DNA from: an uncultured Alistipes sp.
GTDB taxonomy: Bacteria; Bacteroidota; Bacteroidia; Bacteroidales; Rikenellaceae
NCBI GenBank assembly: GCA_944321945.1
Contig: CALUNE010000012.1
Coordinates: 1 to 64,000, forward strand
Reading direction: 5' to 3'
Length of the DNA stretch: 64,000 bases
Shown: piece by piece, positions 15,969-27,141 of the stretch
Layout: each line of letters opens with the position of its first letter
Numbering within the stretch: the first letter of the stretch is position 1
Translations under genes and position numbers: made by a program
Notes under the pieces: model-generated
Seen by the model: the letters and a program-made list of their open reading frames with translations, nothing else
Database searches by the model: none
What the model was told of the DNA's origin: nothing

Positions 15969-15999
15969 TTGTATATTCTCGTATTTTTTCCTATTTTTG
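15969..15999 (+). promoter_or_regulatory. Promoter, possibly of the small lipoprotein gene
   Basis: TTG at 15969-15971, 20 bases, then TATTTTTG at 15992-15999. If used by the gene at 16250 the leader would be about 245 bases. Confidence 0.45.
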
Positions 16000-16249
16000 T
16001 TCTTACCTGAATTGACACGAAGCCCGGGATCCCACGGAAATCCCTCTCGCATGTTTCTGATTCTATGCGGGTGAATCCGTGATTTCCGGAGGCTTCCCGG
16101 CTTTTCGGCCGGGATTGTGGATGGGGTGGCAACGGACGGGACCGCTCGTTCGGGAGAAGGTGGAATTGGGTTTCGTGGTGTCCGGGAACTGGTTCTTTTT
16201 CTTTGGCGAAACTCATTTTCTCTCTTTTTTCAAACTTAAATTAAAAACC

Positions 16250-16684
16250 ATGAAGAAAGTTGCTTTATCCCTGTTCGTTGCCGCTTTTGCAATGACATCC
16301 TGTTCGACCGTCTACAAGACGGCGTCGACACGCAATGTGCAGGCCCCTTTGGTGGCCGCTGTGACCGGAGATCTTGAGGTCTCGAACCACAAGGTTACCT
16401 ATACCTATGTCCCGCCCAGAGAGGTGCGCAAGGGCGGGGTGCAGAACTGCATCAATTCGGCTATTCGTGAAGTCCTGCAGCAGAGCGGTGATGCCGATGT
16501 CTTGGTCGAGACGCAGAAGGCCATTGTTCATAAGCAGGGGCTTCTCAGACTCAAGGTCAAGTCGGTTACCGTTACGGGTTATCCGGCCAAATACCGGGAT
16601 TTCAAATCGGTGGACGACAAAACGTTGAAGAACTGTTTGATCGAGGGCAGTTTCTCGGATCGCCCTATTATCATCAGGAAATAG
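16250..16684 (+). CDS. Small lipoprotein of unknown function
   Basis: The 144-residue protein has a lipoprotein signal (MKKVALSLFVAAFAMTSCST; Cys18 acylated). A small mixed domain follows, with LVAAVTGDLEVSNHKVTYTY, a helix NCINSAIREVLQQSGDADVLVE and two closing strands. This resembles small cell-envelope lipoproteins of Bacteroidetes with a DUF-type fold; no function is known. Upstream in-frame starts would put about 57 unrelated residues before the signal, so 16250 is used. A symmetrical terminator follows it. Confidence 0.85.
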   Translation: MKKVALSLFVAAFAMTSCSTVYKTASTRNVQAPLVAAVTGDLEVSNHKVTYTYVPPREVRKGGVQNCINSAIREVLQQSGDADVLVETQKAIVHKQGLLRLKVKSVTVTGYPAKYRDFKSVDDKTLKNCLIEGSFSDRPIIIRK

Positions 16685-16695
16685 GATAGATGGAA

Positions 16696-16735
16696 ATACG
16701 AAAAGAGGTCTGCGGCTGCAGACCTCTTTTCGTAT
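16696..16735. terminator. Bidirectional terminator
   Basis: A perfect 18-bp hairpin with a 4-base loop (16696-16713 with 16718-16735), with T runs within the arms on both strands. It serves the lipoprotein gene (plus) and prfC (minus), which converge here. Confidence 0.9.
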
Positions 16736-16749
16736 GGTATCCCCTTCTG

Positions 16750-18333
16750 TCAGAATTCCGAGGTGAAGTGGAAGCGGATCTCCTTGAAGTTCTCCTGGGC
16801 CAGAGCCAGCGCATAGCTTGTGTCGGCCAGGAAGACGTCGCGGCCGTGTTTGTCAACGGCCATGTTGGTATGTTTGCGGCGCTTGAAGTCGGCCAGCTGT
16901 TCGGCGTTGTCGCTTTCGATCCAACAGGCCTTGTAGATGGAGATCGGTTCCCATCGGCACGCCGCGTTGTATTCATGCTCCAGACGATACTGAATCACCT
17001 CGAACTGCAGGGCGCCCACCGTGCCGATGATCTTGCGGCCGTTGAGCGATGAGGTGAACAGCTGCGCCACGCCCTCGTCCATCAGCTGGTCGATGCCCTT
17101 GGCCAGTTGCTTGAACTTCATCGGGTCGGCATTCTCGATGTAGCGGAACTGTTCGGGGGCGAACGACGGGATGCCCGTGAACTTGAGCTTTTCGCCCTCG
17201 GTGAACGTATCGCCGATCTTGAAGTTGCCCGTGTCGTGCAGACCCACGATGTCGCCCGGATAGGCGAAGTCGATCACCGACTTCTTTTCGGCCATGAAGG
17301 CCGTCGGCGAGGAGAATTTCATCTGCTTGCCGCTTCGTACGTGGAGATAGTTCTTGTTGCGTTCGAAGATGCCGGAGCAGATCTTCAGGAAGGCGATGCG
17401 GTCGCGGTGGTTGGGATCCATGTTGGCGTGGATCTTGAAGACGAAGCCCGTCATTTTGGGTTCGGAGGGCTCTACCGTGCGGGTTTCGGTCTGCGAGGGG
17501 CGGGGCGAGGGGGCGATGCGGATGAAGCATTCGAGCAGCTCTCTGACGCCGAAGTTGTTGACCGCCGAGCCGAAGAAGACCGGAGCCAGTTCGCCGCGCA
17601 GATAGGCTTCGCGGTCGAATTCGTCGTAGACGCCCTCGACCAGTTCGACATCCTGGCGCAGCTGGTCGGCATATTGTTTGCCGACGTGGTTGTCCAGCAC
17701 TTCGGACGCGAGATCCGAGATCTCGACCGTCGAGGCGTCGGCCGTGAGTTTTTCGTCCGAGGTAAAGAGTGAGAGGTGCCGTTCGTAGAGGTTGTAGACC
17801 CCCTTGAAGGTCGGGCCGTTCGAGATCGGGAAGGTCAGCGGACGCACGCGGATGTGCAACTCCTTCTCCACCTCGTCCAGCAGGTCGAAGGGCTCCTTCG
17901 AGGGGCGGTCCAGCTTGTTGATGAAGACGATCACGGGCGTCTGGCGCATGCGGCAGACCTCCATCAGTTTGCGGGTCTGGGTTTCGACGCCCTTGGCGCC
18001 GTCGATGACGATGATGACCGAATCGACGGCCGTCAGCGTGCGGTAGGTATCTTCGGCGAAGTCTTCGTGGCCCGGCGTATCGAGAATGTTGATCTTGCGG
18101 CCCTCGTATTCGAAACCCATTACCGACGTGGCGACCGAGATGCCGCGCTGGCGTTCGATCTCCATGAAGTCGGAGGTGGCTCCCTTCTTGATCTTGTTGC
18201 TTTTGACGGCTCCGGCCACATGGATGGCGCCGCCGAAGAGCAGCAGTTTCTCCGTCAGGGTGGTTTTACCCGCATCGGGGTGTGCGATGACGGCGAAGGT
18301 CCGCCGCCGGGTGATCTCTTCCTGTAAGGTCAT
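16750..18333 (-). CDS. prfC: Peptide chain release factor 3
   Basis: RF3 is a GTPase that removes RF1 and RF2 from the ribosome after peptide release. The 527-residue protein has G1 AHPDAGKT (17-24), switch I with [15 protein letters not shown] (G3), [10 protein letters not shown] (G4), and the RF3-specific region with [18 protein letters not shown]. The length equals the E. coli protein. It lies 3 bases behind nadB and is presumably cotranscribed with it. Confidence 0.96.
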   Translation of the reverse strand: MTLQEEITRRRTFAVIAHPDAGKTTLTEKLLLFGGAIHVAGAVKSNKIKKGATSDFMEIERQRGISVATSVMGFEYEGRKINILDTPGHEDFAEDTYRTLTAVDSVIIVIDGAKGVETQTRKLMEVCRMRQTPVIVFINKLDRPSKEPFDLLDEVEKELHIRVRPLTFPISNGPTFKGVYNLYERHLSLFTSDEKLTADASTVEISDLASEVLDNHVGKQYADQLRQDVELVEGVYDEFDREAYLRGELAPVFFGSAVNNFGVRELLECFIRIAPSPRPSQTETRTVEPSEPKMTGFVFKIHANMDPNHRDRIAFLKICSGIFERNKNYLHVRSGKQMKFSSPTAFMAEKKSVIDFAYPGDIVGLHDTGNFKIGDTFTEGEKLKFTGIPSFAPEQFRYIENADPMKFKQLAKGIDQLMDEGVAQLFTSSLNGRKIIGTVGALQFEVIQYRLEHEYNAACRWEPISIYKACWIESDNAEQLADFKRRKHTNMAVDKHGRDVFLADTSYALALAQENFKEIRFHFTSEF

Positions 18334-18336
18334 GTA

Positions 18337-19893
18337 TTATGCTTTCGGGTAATCCATATTGTAGTGACAGCCCACCGACTCCTTGATCTCGCGGCCCTGC
18401 TTGATGATCAGGTAGGCCACGGCGATCATGTTGCGCAGTTCGCACAGTTCGCGGTTGGGCTTGGTTTTGCCGTAGAGCTCTTCGGTCTCCTCGAAGAGGA
18501 TCGACAGACGGCGCATGGCGCGTTTGAGCGAGAGGTTCGAGCGCACGATGCCCACGTAGTTCGACATGATCTGCTGCACCTCGCGTTTCGACTGGATGAG
18601 CATCAGCATCTCCTCGGTGTGCTGCGTGCCTTCGAAGTCCCAGTCGGGAATCCCCTCCTGGAAGTTGACCTTGTCGACCAGCTGGGCCGTGTGGCGGGCG
18701 GCCTGGTCGGCGTAGACCACCGCCTCGATCAGCGAGTTGGAGGCCAGCCGGTTGGCGCCGTGCAGTCCCGTGCAGGAGGTCTCGCCCAGGGCATAGAGGT
18801 TTCGGATCGAGGTTTCGCCGTTGGTATCGACCTTCACTCCGCCGCAGCAGTAGTGGGCCGCCGGCGTGATGGGGATCCAGTCCTTGGTGATGTCGATGCC
18901 GATCGAGAGGCACTTCTCGTAGATGTTCGGGAAGTGGCTGCGCACCGAATCGGGATCCTTGTGCGTGACGTCGAGGTAGACGTAGTCCATGCCCAGACGG
19001 GTCATTTCGCGGTAGATGGCGCGGGCCGTCACGTCGCGCGGGGCCAGCGACTTCATCGGGTGGTACTTGTCCATGAACTCCGTGCCGTCGGGCAGGCGCA
19101 GGATGGCCCCGAAGCCGCGCATGGCCTCCGTGATGAGGAAATTGGGCTTTTCGCCGGGGTTGTAGAGCGTCGTGGGGTGGAACTGGATGAACTCCATGTT
19201 CTCGGTGATGGCCTTGGCGCGGTGGCACATGGCGATGCCGTCACCCGTAGCGACGATCGGGTTCGAGGTCGACGAGTAGACGTTGCCGCAGCCGCCCGTG
19301 GCGACGATCGTGAATTTCGAGAGAATGGTTTCGATTTCGTTCGTGTCGAGGTTCAGCACGTAGGCGCCGAAGCAGGCCAGGCCGCGCGTGTGGCGCGTGA
19401 CGAATTCGCCGAGGTGGTGCTGCGTGAGCAGATCGATGGCGAAGTGGTGTTCGAGAACGGTGATGTCGGGGTGTTTGCGGACCGACTCGATCAGTGCGCG
19501 TTCGATCTCGGCGCCCGTAAGGTCCTCGTGGTGGAGGATGCGGTGTTCGGAATGACCGCCTTCGCGGTTGAGTTCGAAACGTCCGTCGGGGGTCTTGTCG
19601 AAGCGGGTGCCCCAGGCGATCAGGTCGGCGATCAGTTCCGGAGCGCGGCGTACGACCAGCTCGACGGCCTTCGGATCACACTTGCCCGCGCCGCAGACCA
19701 GCGTGTCGTGGATGTGTTTTTCGAAGGTGTCGGGAGCGTACGTGACCGAGCAGATGCCGCCTTGCGCGTAGTTGGTGTTGCACTCATTCATTTCGCCCTT
19801 GGTCACGATCGTAACGTGTCCGTGGGCCGCGGCTTTCAGCGCGAAGGAGAGACCTGCGGCGCCGGAACCGATTACCAGGAAGTCGGTTTTCAT
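18337..19893 (-). CDS. nadB: L-aspartate oxidase
   Basis: NadB oxidises L-aspartate to iminoaspartate with FAD, the first step of NAD synthesis. The 518-residue protein has the dinucleotide-binding GSGAAG (9-14) and the flavoprotein motifs TNYAQGGICSV, NREGGHSEHRILHHED, IVATGGCGNVY and ALGETSCTGLHGANRLASNS. The C-terminal helical domain contains MSNYVGIVR. nadA and nadC are not adjacent. Its promoter is part of the inverted repeat shared with queA. Confidence 0.96.
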   Translation of the reverse strand: MKTDFLVIGSGAAGLSFALKAAAHGHVTIVTKGEMNECNTNYAQGGICSVTYAPDTFEKHIHDTLVCGAGKCDPKAVELVVRRAPELIADLIAWGTRFDKTPDGRFELNREGGHSEHRILHHEDLTGAEIERALIESVRKHPDITVLEHHFAIDLLTQHHLGEFVTRHTRGLACFGAYVLNLDTNEIETILSKFTIVATGGCGNVYSSTSNPIVATGDGIAMCHRAKAITENMEFIQFHPTTLYNPGEKPNFLITEAMRGFGAILRLPDGTEFMDKYHPMKSLAPRDVTARAIYREMTRLGMDYVYLDVTHKDPDSVRSHFPNIYEKCLSIGIDITKDWIPITPAAHYCCGGVKVDTNGETSIRNLYALGETSCTGLHGANRLASNSLIEAVVYADQAARHTAQLVDKVNFQEGIPDWDFEGTQHTEEMLMLIQSKREVQQIMSNYVGIVRSNLSLKRAMRRLSILFEETEELYGKTKPNRELCELRNMIAVAYLIIKQGREIKESVGCHYNMDYPKA

Positions 19894-19914
19894 CGTTTTT
19901 GAACATTAAGCGTC

Positions 19915-19942
19915 GCAAAGTTACAAAAAATAGTAACTTTGC
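19915..19942. promoter_or_regulatory. Divergent nadB/queA promoter palindrome
   Basis: A perfect 10-bp inverted repeat (19915-19924 with 19933-19942) places TAACTTTG on each strand: minus 19916-19923 for nadB and plus 19934-19941 for queA. Polymerases on the two sides would compete. Confidence 0.7.
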
Positions 19943-19961
19943 CGCATAATTACGGGCAAAA

Positions 19962-21170
19962 ATGGAAAGACACATCGACATAAACCGATTCGATTACGAC
20001 CTTCCGGACGAGCGGATTGCCAAATTTCCGCTGGCCGAGCGCAGCGCCTCGAAGTTGCTCGTCTACCGCCGCGGAGAGATCTCCGAGCGCCACTTTGCCG
20101 ACATCGGCGAGGTGCTGCCCGCGGGCGAGATGCTGGTCTTCAACAACACGAAGGTGATCCGTGCGCGGATCATCATGCACAAGCCTTCGGGGGCGCGCAT
20201 CGAGGTCTTCTGCCTCGAACCGCACCGTCCGGCCGATTACGAGCGGGCCTTTGCCGTTCGGGGCGAGTGCGAGTGGTCGTGCATCGTGGGCAACCGCAAG
20301 AAGTGGAAGGAGGGCTACGTGGAGATCAACTTCGAACACGACGGCCGGGCCGAATACCTCCGGGCGTGGCTCACGGAGGATCGCGGCCGCGAGTGCACGG
20401 TGCGATTCGAGTGGACGGCGCCGATGACCTTCGGCCAGTTGCTCGAACATCTTGGGCGCATTCCGATTCCGCCCTACCTGAACCGCGAAAGCCAGGAGAT
20501 CGACAATACGCGCTACCAGACCGTCTATTCGAAGTTCGAGGGTTCGGTGGCGGCACCTACGGCCGGGCTGCACTTCACGCCCGAACTGATCGACGCAATG
20601 AAGGAGCGCGGCTTCGAGTTCGAGGAGGTGACGCTGCACGTCGGGGCCGGGACGTTCCTGCCCGTGAAGGACGAGGATGCCGCCCGTCATCCGATGCACA
20701 CCGAACACTTCGAGGTGTGCCGTCGGACGGTGGACCGGCTGCTCGAACGCTGGGGCCACATCACGGCCGTCGGCACCACTTCGGTACGGACGCTCGAATC
20801 GCTGGCAGCGCTCGGATGGCGCATCCGCACGGGCGGGACGCCCGATGCCGACCGGGTGATCGGACAGTGGGAGCTTTACGACATTCCGGCCGACTATACG
20901 GGGCGTGAGGCGCTGGCGGATCTGTCCGGCTGGATGGAGCGCGAAGGGGTCGACCGTCTGAAGGCCGCAACGCAGATCATGATTACGCCGCTGGGCTACG
21001 TGTTCCGCATCGTCCACAACATCGTCACGAATTTCCATCAGCCCAAGTCGACGCTGCTGCTGTTGGTTTCGGCCTTCGTGGGCGACGACTGGCGGCGCAT
21101 CTACGACTATGCCCTCGCACACGACTTCCGTTTTCTGAGCTACGGCGATTCGTCGGTGCTCATGCGGTAG
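19962..21170 (+). CDS. queA: S-adenosylmethionine:tRNA ribosyltransferase-isomerase
   Basis: QueA transfers and rearranges the ribose of S-adenosylmethionine onto 7-aminomethyl-7-deazaguanine in tRNA, giving epoxyqueuosine at the wobble position. The 402-residue protein has the N-terminal family pattern (FDYDLPDERIAKFPLAERS, LVFNNTKVIRAR), IPPYLNR, QTVYSKFEGSVAAPTAGLHF, LHVGAGTFLPVK and FHQPKSTLLLLVSAF. It is longer than the E. coli enzyme (356) through insertions in the middle. It appears to be a single-gene unit. Confidence 0.96.
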   Translation: MERHIDINRFDYDLPDERIAKFPLAERSASKLLVYRRGEISERHFADIGEVLPAGEMLVFNNTKVIRARIIMHKPSGARIEVFCLEPHRPADYERAFAVRGECEWSCIVGNRKKWKEGYVEINFEHDGRAEYLRAWLTEDRGRECTVRFEWTAPMTFGQLLEHLGRIPIPPYLNRESQEIDNTRYQTVYSKFEGSVAAPTAGLHFTPELIDAMKERGFEFEEVTLHVGAGTFLPVKDEDAARHPMHTEHFEVCRRTVDRLLERWGHITAVGTTSVRTLESLAALGWRIRTGGTPDADRVIGQWELYDIPADYTGREALADLSGWMEREGVDRLKAATQIMITPLGYVFRIVHNIVTNFHQPKSTLLLLVSAFVGDDWRRIYDYALAHDFRFLSYGDSSVLMR

Positions 21171-21409
21171 GGGCAGATGCCCGATGGCCTCCGGTTGCGG
21201 GTGCTTCCCGGTTTTTCGGAGGGACTGCGGGCGAGGAGCTCTGAGGTGGCGGGTGGAACCAACGGGTGGAACCGGGGACGGGCGGTACCGGGGACGGATG
21301 GCCGGGCTGTGACCGGGTTGAGGCCGGGCAACTCGATGGTGGCCGGAGGGTCCGGCGACGCGACGGGGTGGCTGGAGGGTCCGGCGACGCGACGGGCTGC
21401 AACGGACGG
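21171..21409. repeat. GC-rich intergenic region with a direct repeat
   Basis: The non-coding stretch after queA holds G-rich degenerate repeats; the clearest is a 23-base unit containing GGTCCGGCGACGCGACGGG present twice, about 32 bases apart (near 21345-21400). No gene is supported. Confidence 0.5.
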
Positions 21410-22039
21410 TCAGAAGTCGTATCCGACGGCGATGGTGAAGCTGCGGCCGTAGAGGCTGCCGATGCCTGCGGGCAGCAGCGGCGTCTGGGCGTCGGGTGAC
21501 GCAAACTGGTTGCACAGCCCGGCATCGAAGGCCCCCTGGATGCAGATCCGCCGGATCGAGACTTCGAATCCAAGCCGGGCGTTCAGATCGCTGCGGCGCA
21601 GGAATCCCGCCGCCCCGAACAGATCGCCCCAACCCTCCGCCGTGCGGGCCTTGCCGCCGATTCCGACGCCGTACTCGATGCCGGCAAAGGGGCGGATCCA
21701 GCACCGTTCGCCAAGCCGGAAGCGCCATGTGAGCAGGGCGGGAATCTGCAGGTACATCGGCCGGAACGACGTCTCCCCGAACCGCCCGCCGCGGCTCGAA
21801 AAGTGGACGCCGGTCTCTATATATAGAGGTATCCGGTGCCACAGCAACACTTGGTCCGAAACTCCGAGCCGGAATCCGATACGCGGATCGGTCGTGCCGT
21901 GCACCTGTTCGCCCCGGGCCCGGATGTATGCGATTTCAACCCCCGCCCGAACACCCAGCAGGTTCTTTTCAAGGGGCTGAGCCTCAGCGCCGAGAATCGT
22001 CGCGAGACCGAACAGCAGGAGCAGGATTCGTCTTTTCAT
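21410..22039 (-). CDS. Outer-membrane beta-barrel protein
   Basis: The 209-residue protein has a signal peptide (MKRRILLLLFGLATILGAEA). Alternating short amphipathic strands follow (GVRAGVEIAYIRA, PLYIETGVHFSSRGG, WIRPFAGIEYGVGIGG, RLGFEVSIRRICIQGAFDAG), and it ends in SFTIAVGYDF with the terminal Phe typical of barrel insertion. This is the PorT/OmpW-like 'porin family' barrel of Bacteroidetes, probably eight strands. The start at 22039 is chosen for the signal; longer frames are unsupported. The specific role is unknown. Confidence 0.82.
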   Translation of the reverse strand: MKRRILLLLFGLATILGAEAQPLEKNLLGVRAGVEIAYIRARGEQVHGTTDPRIGFRLGVSDQVLLWHRIPLYIETGVHFSSRGGRFGETSFRPMYLQIPALLTWRFRLGERCWIRPFAGIEYGVGIGGKARTAEGWGDLFGAAGFLRRSDLNARLGFEVSIRRICIQGAFDAGLCNQFASPDAQTPLLPAGIGSLYGRSFTIAVGYDF

Positions 22040-22122
22040 CTGGATGTCGATTCTTTTCTGATGGGTTCGTTGGGGCTGAAGACCCGGAGGCCTCTGCCGG
22101 CAAACCGCCGTGTTCCCGAGCC

Positions 22123-22153
22123 CAAAGATAACGGTTTTGGTCGTCATCTCCAA
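22123..22153 (-). promoter_or_regulatory. Promoter of the barrel gene
   Basis: TATCTTTG on the minus strand (22123-22130) with TTG at 22151-22153 after 20 bases; leader about 80 bases. Confidence 0.55.
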
Positions 22154-22224
22154 CCGCCGGCTATGGGTTTGGCCGCTTTTCCGTCGCCGCGGGCCCGCCG
22201 GCGTGAAAAAATTAACAATATTAA

Positions 22225-23598
<1,374 letters not shown>

Positions 23599-23747
23599 TT
23601 CTTGCCGGGGGGGGGCATGACCGCGGCCGGACGGGCCGGCGGGAGTGAAGAGGCGAAGATCGGCGCAAGGTGTCTTGCACGTATCGCGGAACCTCGAATC
23701 CCGGGCTTTTGAAGGCTCGGACAATCCCCGAATCCCCGATATGTCGG

Positions 23748-23784
23748 GCGGGAGGATGAGAGAATCATCCTCCCGCTTTTTTTG
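23748..23784 (+). terminator. Terminator of eno
   Basis: A perfect 12-bp hairpin with a 5-base loop (23748-23759 with 23765-23776) is followed by seven T. It lies 150 bases after the stop codon. Confidence 0.85.
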
Positions 23785-24057
23785 TCCGGGTGGCGTCGGC
23801 CTGCGCCGGACTTCTGAGGCCCACCTCCGATGCGGCTTTTCGTGTCCGAAACTCCGGCTTCGCTGACGCTTTTTCCCGCCAATCCCGCTCTTGCCGGACA
23901 ATTTCCGCTCTCGATACCGGCTCCGGCGACTGTACGAAATTCCCGCACGGATCGTACGTTTCTGCCAGCGAGTGAAACAAATGTACCAAAACGTGAAAAA
24001 ATCGTATAAAAACACGTCATACAGGGGATAATGCGATGGGTTTCTGGAAGTTTGGAT

Positions 24058-24065
24058 TAACTTTG
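24058..24065 (+). promoter_or_regulatory. Promoter -7 box of the DUF1080 operon
   Basis: TAACTTTG, 31 bases before the start codon at 24097; the -33 region is poorly defined. Confidence 0.5.
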
Positions 24066-24096
24066 TATGTCTTATCAACTACCAACCTGAACGAAC

Positions 24097-25431
24097 ATGA
24101 AAAAAATCTTTCTTGCTCTGCTGTCGCTGTGCGTGAGCGCCGGAGCACAGGCCCAATGGCAGGATCTCTTCAACGGTAAAAATCTCAAGGGCTGGAGCGT
24201 GGCTGCCGGTACGGCCACCTATAAGGTCGAAGATGGCGCCATCGTCGGAACCAGCCGCCTCGGTACGCCCAACACCTTCCTGAAGAGCGATCGCACGTAC
24301 GGCGATTTCATCCTCGAGATGCTTTTCAAGGTCGACGACGGACTGAATTCGGGCATCCAGTTCCGCAGCCATGTGACCGATGGCCGGGTCCGCGGCTATC
24401 AGTATGAAATTGACCCCTCGTCGCGTGCCTGGTCGGGCGGCATCTACGACGAAGCCCGTCTGGGCTGGCTCTATCCGCTGACGACCAATCCCGCGGCACA
24501 GCGTGCCTTCCGCCCCGGCGACTGGAACAAGGTACGCGTCGAGGCCGTCGGCAACCGTATCCGGACCTGGATCAACGGCGTCCCGGCTGCCGACATTCTC
24601 GATGCGCAGGATGCCGAGGGGTTCATCGCCCTGCAGGTCCATGCCATCGGCAATCCCGAACTCGAAGGCAAGCAGATTCGCTGGAAACAGATCCGGATCA
24701 TGACCTCGGGACTGGAGTATGAGCTCTCGCCCGAGACGGGCATCGCCCAGTTCAACTGCATCCCCAACACGATCTCCGAGCGGGAGGCGGCCGAGGGGTG
24801 GAAGCTCCTCTGGGACGGCCGTACGACCGAGGGCTGGCGCAGCCACAAGGCTCGGCAGTTCCCCTCCAAGGGCTGGCACATCGAAGAGGGCATGCTGGTG
24901 GTCGAGAAGGCCGACGGCGCCGAATCGGGCAACGGCGGCGACATCATCACCACGCAGAAATATCGCAATTTCATCCTTTCGGTCGATTTCAAGATCACGC
25001 CGGGGGCCAACAGCGGCATCAAATACTTCGTCAATCCGGAGATCAACAGCGCCGAGGGCGGTTCGGCCATCGGCTGTGAGTTCCAGGTGCTGGATGATGA
25101 GCGCCATCCGGACGCCAAACTCGGCATCAACGGGAACCGGACCCTCGGGTCGCTCTACGACCTGATCCCCGCGCCGAAGGACAAACCCTTCCGCAAGGGC
25201 TTCTTCAACCGGGCGACGATCGTCGTGCGCGGCAACCACGTCGAGCACTGGCTCAACGACGTGAAGATCGTCGAGTATGAGCGCAACAACGCCATGTGGA
25301 ATGCGCTGGTCGACTGCAGCAAGTACCGCAACTGGGTGAATTTCGGTAACTTCGAGAGCGGCCACATCCTCATCCAGGATCACGGTGACCTGGTTTACTA
25401 CAAGAATATCAAGATCAAGGAACTCGACTAA
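24097..25431 (+). CDS. Exported protein with two DUF1080 domains, probable 3-keto-glycoside hydrolase
   Basis: The 444-residue protein has a signal peptide ([19 protein letters not shown]) and two DUF1080 (3-keto-disaccharide hydrolase, concanavalin-like) domains. The first is about 22-210 ([20 protein letters not shown]) and the second about 230-442 ([42 protein letters not shown]). Members cleave glycosides whose C3 hydroxyl has been oxidised. The next gene is an NAD-type oxidoreductase, and the pairing fits the 3-keto route known for the B. thetaiotaomicron BT2156-BT2160 operon. The substrate here is unknown. Confidence 0.86.
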   Translation: MKKIFLALLSLCVSAGAQAQWQDLFNGKNLKGWSVAAGTATYKVEDGAIVGTSRLGTPNTFLKSDRTYGDFILEMLFKVDDGLNSGIQFRSHVTDGRVRGYQYEIDPSSRAWSGGIYDEARLGWLYPLTTNPAAQRAFRPGDWNKVRVEAVGNRIRTWINGVPAADILDAQDAEGFIALQVHAIGNPELEGKQIRWKQIRIMTSGLEYELSPETGIAQFNCIPNTISEREAAEGWKLLWDGRTTEGWRSHKARQFPSKGWHIEEGMLVVEKADGAESGNGGDIITTQKYRNFILSVDFKITPGANSGIKYFVNPEINSAEGGSAIGCEFQVLDDERHPDAKLGINGNRTLGSLYDLIPAPKDKPFRKGFFNRATIVVRGNHVEHWLNDVKIVEYERNNAMWNALVDCSKYRNWVNFGNFESGHILIQDHGDLVYYKNIKIKELD

Positions 25432-25442
25432 AACCGGAACGT

Positions 25443-26894
25443 ATGTCAGAGAAGAAGATGTCGCGCAGGCGTTTCCTGCAGAATGCCGCCCTGATCGGAG
25501 GGGCGGCCATGGTGCCCTCGCTGGTCATGGGTGGCAACTCGGTCAACGGAAAGAAGCGTAAAAGCCCTTCGCCGAAGGTGATCGGGGCCAATGAAAAGGT
25601 CGATCTTGCGCTGATCGGCATCGGCAACCGCGGTGCCGAGGTGGCCAAGGAGTTCTACAAGACGGGACTGTGCAACGTCGTGGCGTTGTGCGACGTCGAT
25701 ATGGGGGCGAAGCAGACCCGCGAAATCGAGGCCATGTTCCCCGGCGTGCCCCGCTACCAGGATTTCCGCAAGCTGTTCGACGAGATGGCCGACCGCATCG
25801 ATGCCGTGGTGGTGGCGACGCCCGACCACAGCCATTTCCCGATCTGCATGGCGGCCATGCGCGAAGGGATCCACGTCTATGTGGAGAAGCCGCTGGCCCG
25901 GACCTTCCGCGAGTGCGAACTGCTCATGGAGGCTGAAAAGAGATACGGCGTGGTGACCCAGATGGGCAATCAGGGCCATTCCGAAGCGAACTATTTCCAG
26001 TTCAAGGCCTGGAAGGAGGCCGGCATCATCCGCGACGTGACGGCCGTGACGGCCCACATGAACAATCCGCGGAGGTGGCACGGCTGGGATCCCGCCATGG
26101 ACCGCTGGCCCGCGGCCGAGCCCGTCCCCGAGACGCTCGACTGGCAGACGTGGCTCTGCGCCGCGCAGGAGCACGCCTACAACCATGATTTCCACAACGG
26201 GCAGTGGCGCTGCTGGTACGACTTCGGTATGGGCGTGCTGGGCGACTGGGGGGCTCATATTCTCGATACGGTGCATGAATTCCTTGACCTGGGGCTTCCG
26301 ACCGAGGTCGAACCCCTCTATCTGAAGGGTCACAACCGCTTCTTCTACCCGATGTCGTCGACGCTGCGCTTCCACTTCCCCGAACGGAGCGGGATGCCGG
26401 CGGTGGATATTACCTGGTACGACGGTCTGGACAACATCCCGCCCGTACCGGACGGTTACGGCGTCTCGGAACTCGATCCGAACATTCCGAGTGTGGCCGG
26501 CGGCAAGATCCAGCCCGCGAAGCTCAATCCCGGCAAGGAGATCTACTCCCGCGAACTGACCTTCAAGGGCGGTTCGCACGGCAGCACGCTCTCGATCATC
26601 CCCGAGGAGCGGGCCCGCGAGATGGCCGGCCGGCTGCCCGAGGTGCCCAAGTCGCCGTCGAACCACTACGCCAATTTCCTGTTGTCGGTCATGGGGCGCG
26701 AGAAGCCCCGTTCGCCGTTCTCCGTATCGGGACCCCTGAGCCAGGTCTTCTGCCTGGGCGTCATCAGCCAGTGGACCGGCGAGAAGATCTGCTTCGACCG
26801 CACGACCCGGCAGATTGTCAACAACCCGCTGGCCAACCAGTTGCTGTGGGGCATCATCCCGCGCGACGGTTGGGAGGAGTTCTATCGGTTGTAG
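25443..26894 (+). CDS. Tat-exported Gfo/Idh/MocA oxidoreductase
   Basis: The 483-residue protein has a twin-arginine signal (MSRRRFLQNAALIGG). A Rossmann fold follows (LALIGIGNRGAEVAKEF, VVALCDVD) with the family motif YVEKPLARTF, whose lysine is catalytic, and a C-terminal substrate domain with ITWYDG and KGSHGST-like loops. It probably oxidises or reduces a sugar or glycoside using a tightly bound NAD(P) in the periplasm. It is 11 bases downstream of the DUF1080 gene, so oxidation at C3 followed by hydrolysis is the likely joint reaction. Confidence 0.88.
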   Translation: MSEKKMSRRRFLQNAALIGGAAMVPSLVMGGNSVNGKKRKSPSPKVIGANEKVDLALIGIGNRGAEVAKEFYKTGLCNVVALCDVDMGAKQTREIEAMFPGVPRYQDFRKLFDEMADRIDAVVVATPDHSHFPICMAAMREGIHVYVEKPLARTFRECELLMEAEKRYGVVTQMGNQGHSEANYFQFKAWKEAGIIRDVTAVTAHMNNPRRWHGWDPAMDRWPAAEPVPETLDWQTWLCAAQEHAYNHDFHNGQWRCWYDFGMGVLGDWGAHILDTVHEFLDLGLPTEVEPLYLKGHNRFFYPMSSTLRFHFPERSGMPAVDITWYDGLDNIPPVPDGYGVSELDPNIPSVAGGKIQPAKLNPGKEIYSRELTFKGGSHGSTLSIIPEERAREMAGRLPEVPKSPSNHYANFLLSVMGREKPRSPFSVSGPLSQVFCLGVISQWTGEKICFDRTTRQIVNNPLANQLLWGIIPRDGWEEFYRL

Positions 26895-26913
26895 TTCCTG
26901 AACAGTTCCTGTC

Positions 26914-27138
26914 GTGAAGGATACGATCATAACGGCCCGTGCCAAGCGTCGCGAACTGTGGGTGGCGCTCGGATGTTTCGTGGCGGCCTTTGGGGTCAAT
27001 CTCGGGGCCATCATCCACTATGCTACTCCGTGGTACGAACTCTTCTCGCAGCTGGGCTATGTCGTGTGTCTGGCTCTGGGGTTCTACGTCCTGACGTGGA
27101 TCGTTCGGGGCATCGTGCGGATTTTCCGCCGCCGGTAG
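26914..27138 (+). CDS. Small two-helix membrane protein
   Basis: The 74-residue protein begins at a GTG codon. It has a basic N-terminus (AKRRELW), two membrane helices at about 16-37 and 43-66 and a basic tail (RIFRRR). It lies 19 bases after the oxidoreductase gene and 3 bases before the ApbE-like gene and so is probably translated with them. I do not recognise a family. One possibility is a membrane partner for the flavin-modifying neighbour. Confidence 0.65.
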   Translation: MKDTIITARAKRRELWVALGCFVAAFGVNLGAIIHYATPWYELFSQLGYVVCLALGFYVLTWIVRGIVRIFRRR

Positions 27139-27141
27139 CCC

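Larger units (their letters stand above)
15673..16249. other. Gap between the right attachment repeat and the small lipoprotein gene
   Basis: 577 bases. They hold the integrase relic at 15742-15921 and a plus-strand promoter at 15969-15999. Bases 16000-16249 show no gene and would be a long leader of the next gene. Confidence 0.4.
23599..24096. other. Intergenic stretch after eno
   Basis: 498 bases with the eno terminator (23748-23784) and the promoter box at 24058-24065. No gene is supported in the rest. Confidence 0.5.

Noticed and set aside
19950-21842. A 630-codon open frame antisense to queA and the barrel gene
   Set aside because: High-GC coding DNA often leaves the opposite strand open; the translation is rich in R, P, H and G with no family pattern, and queA on the other strand is certain.
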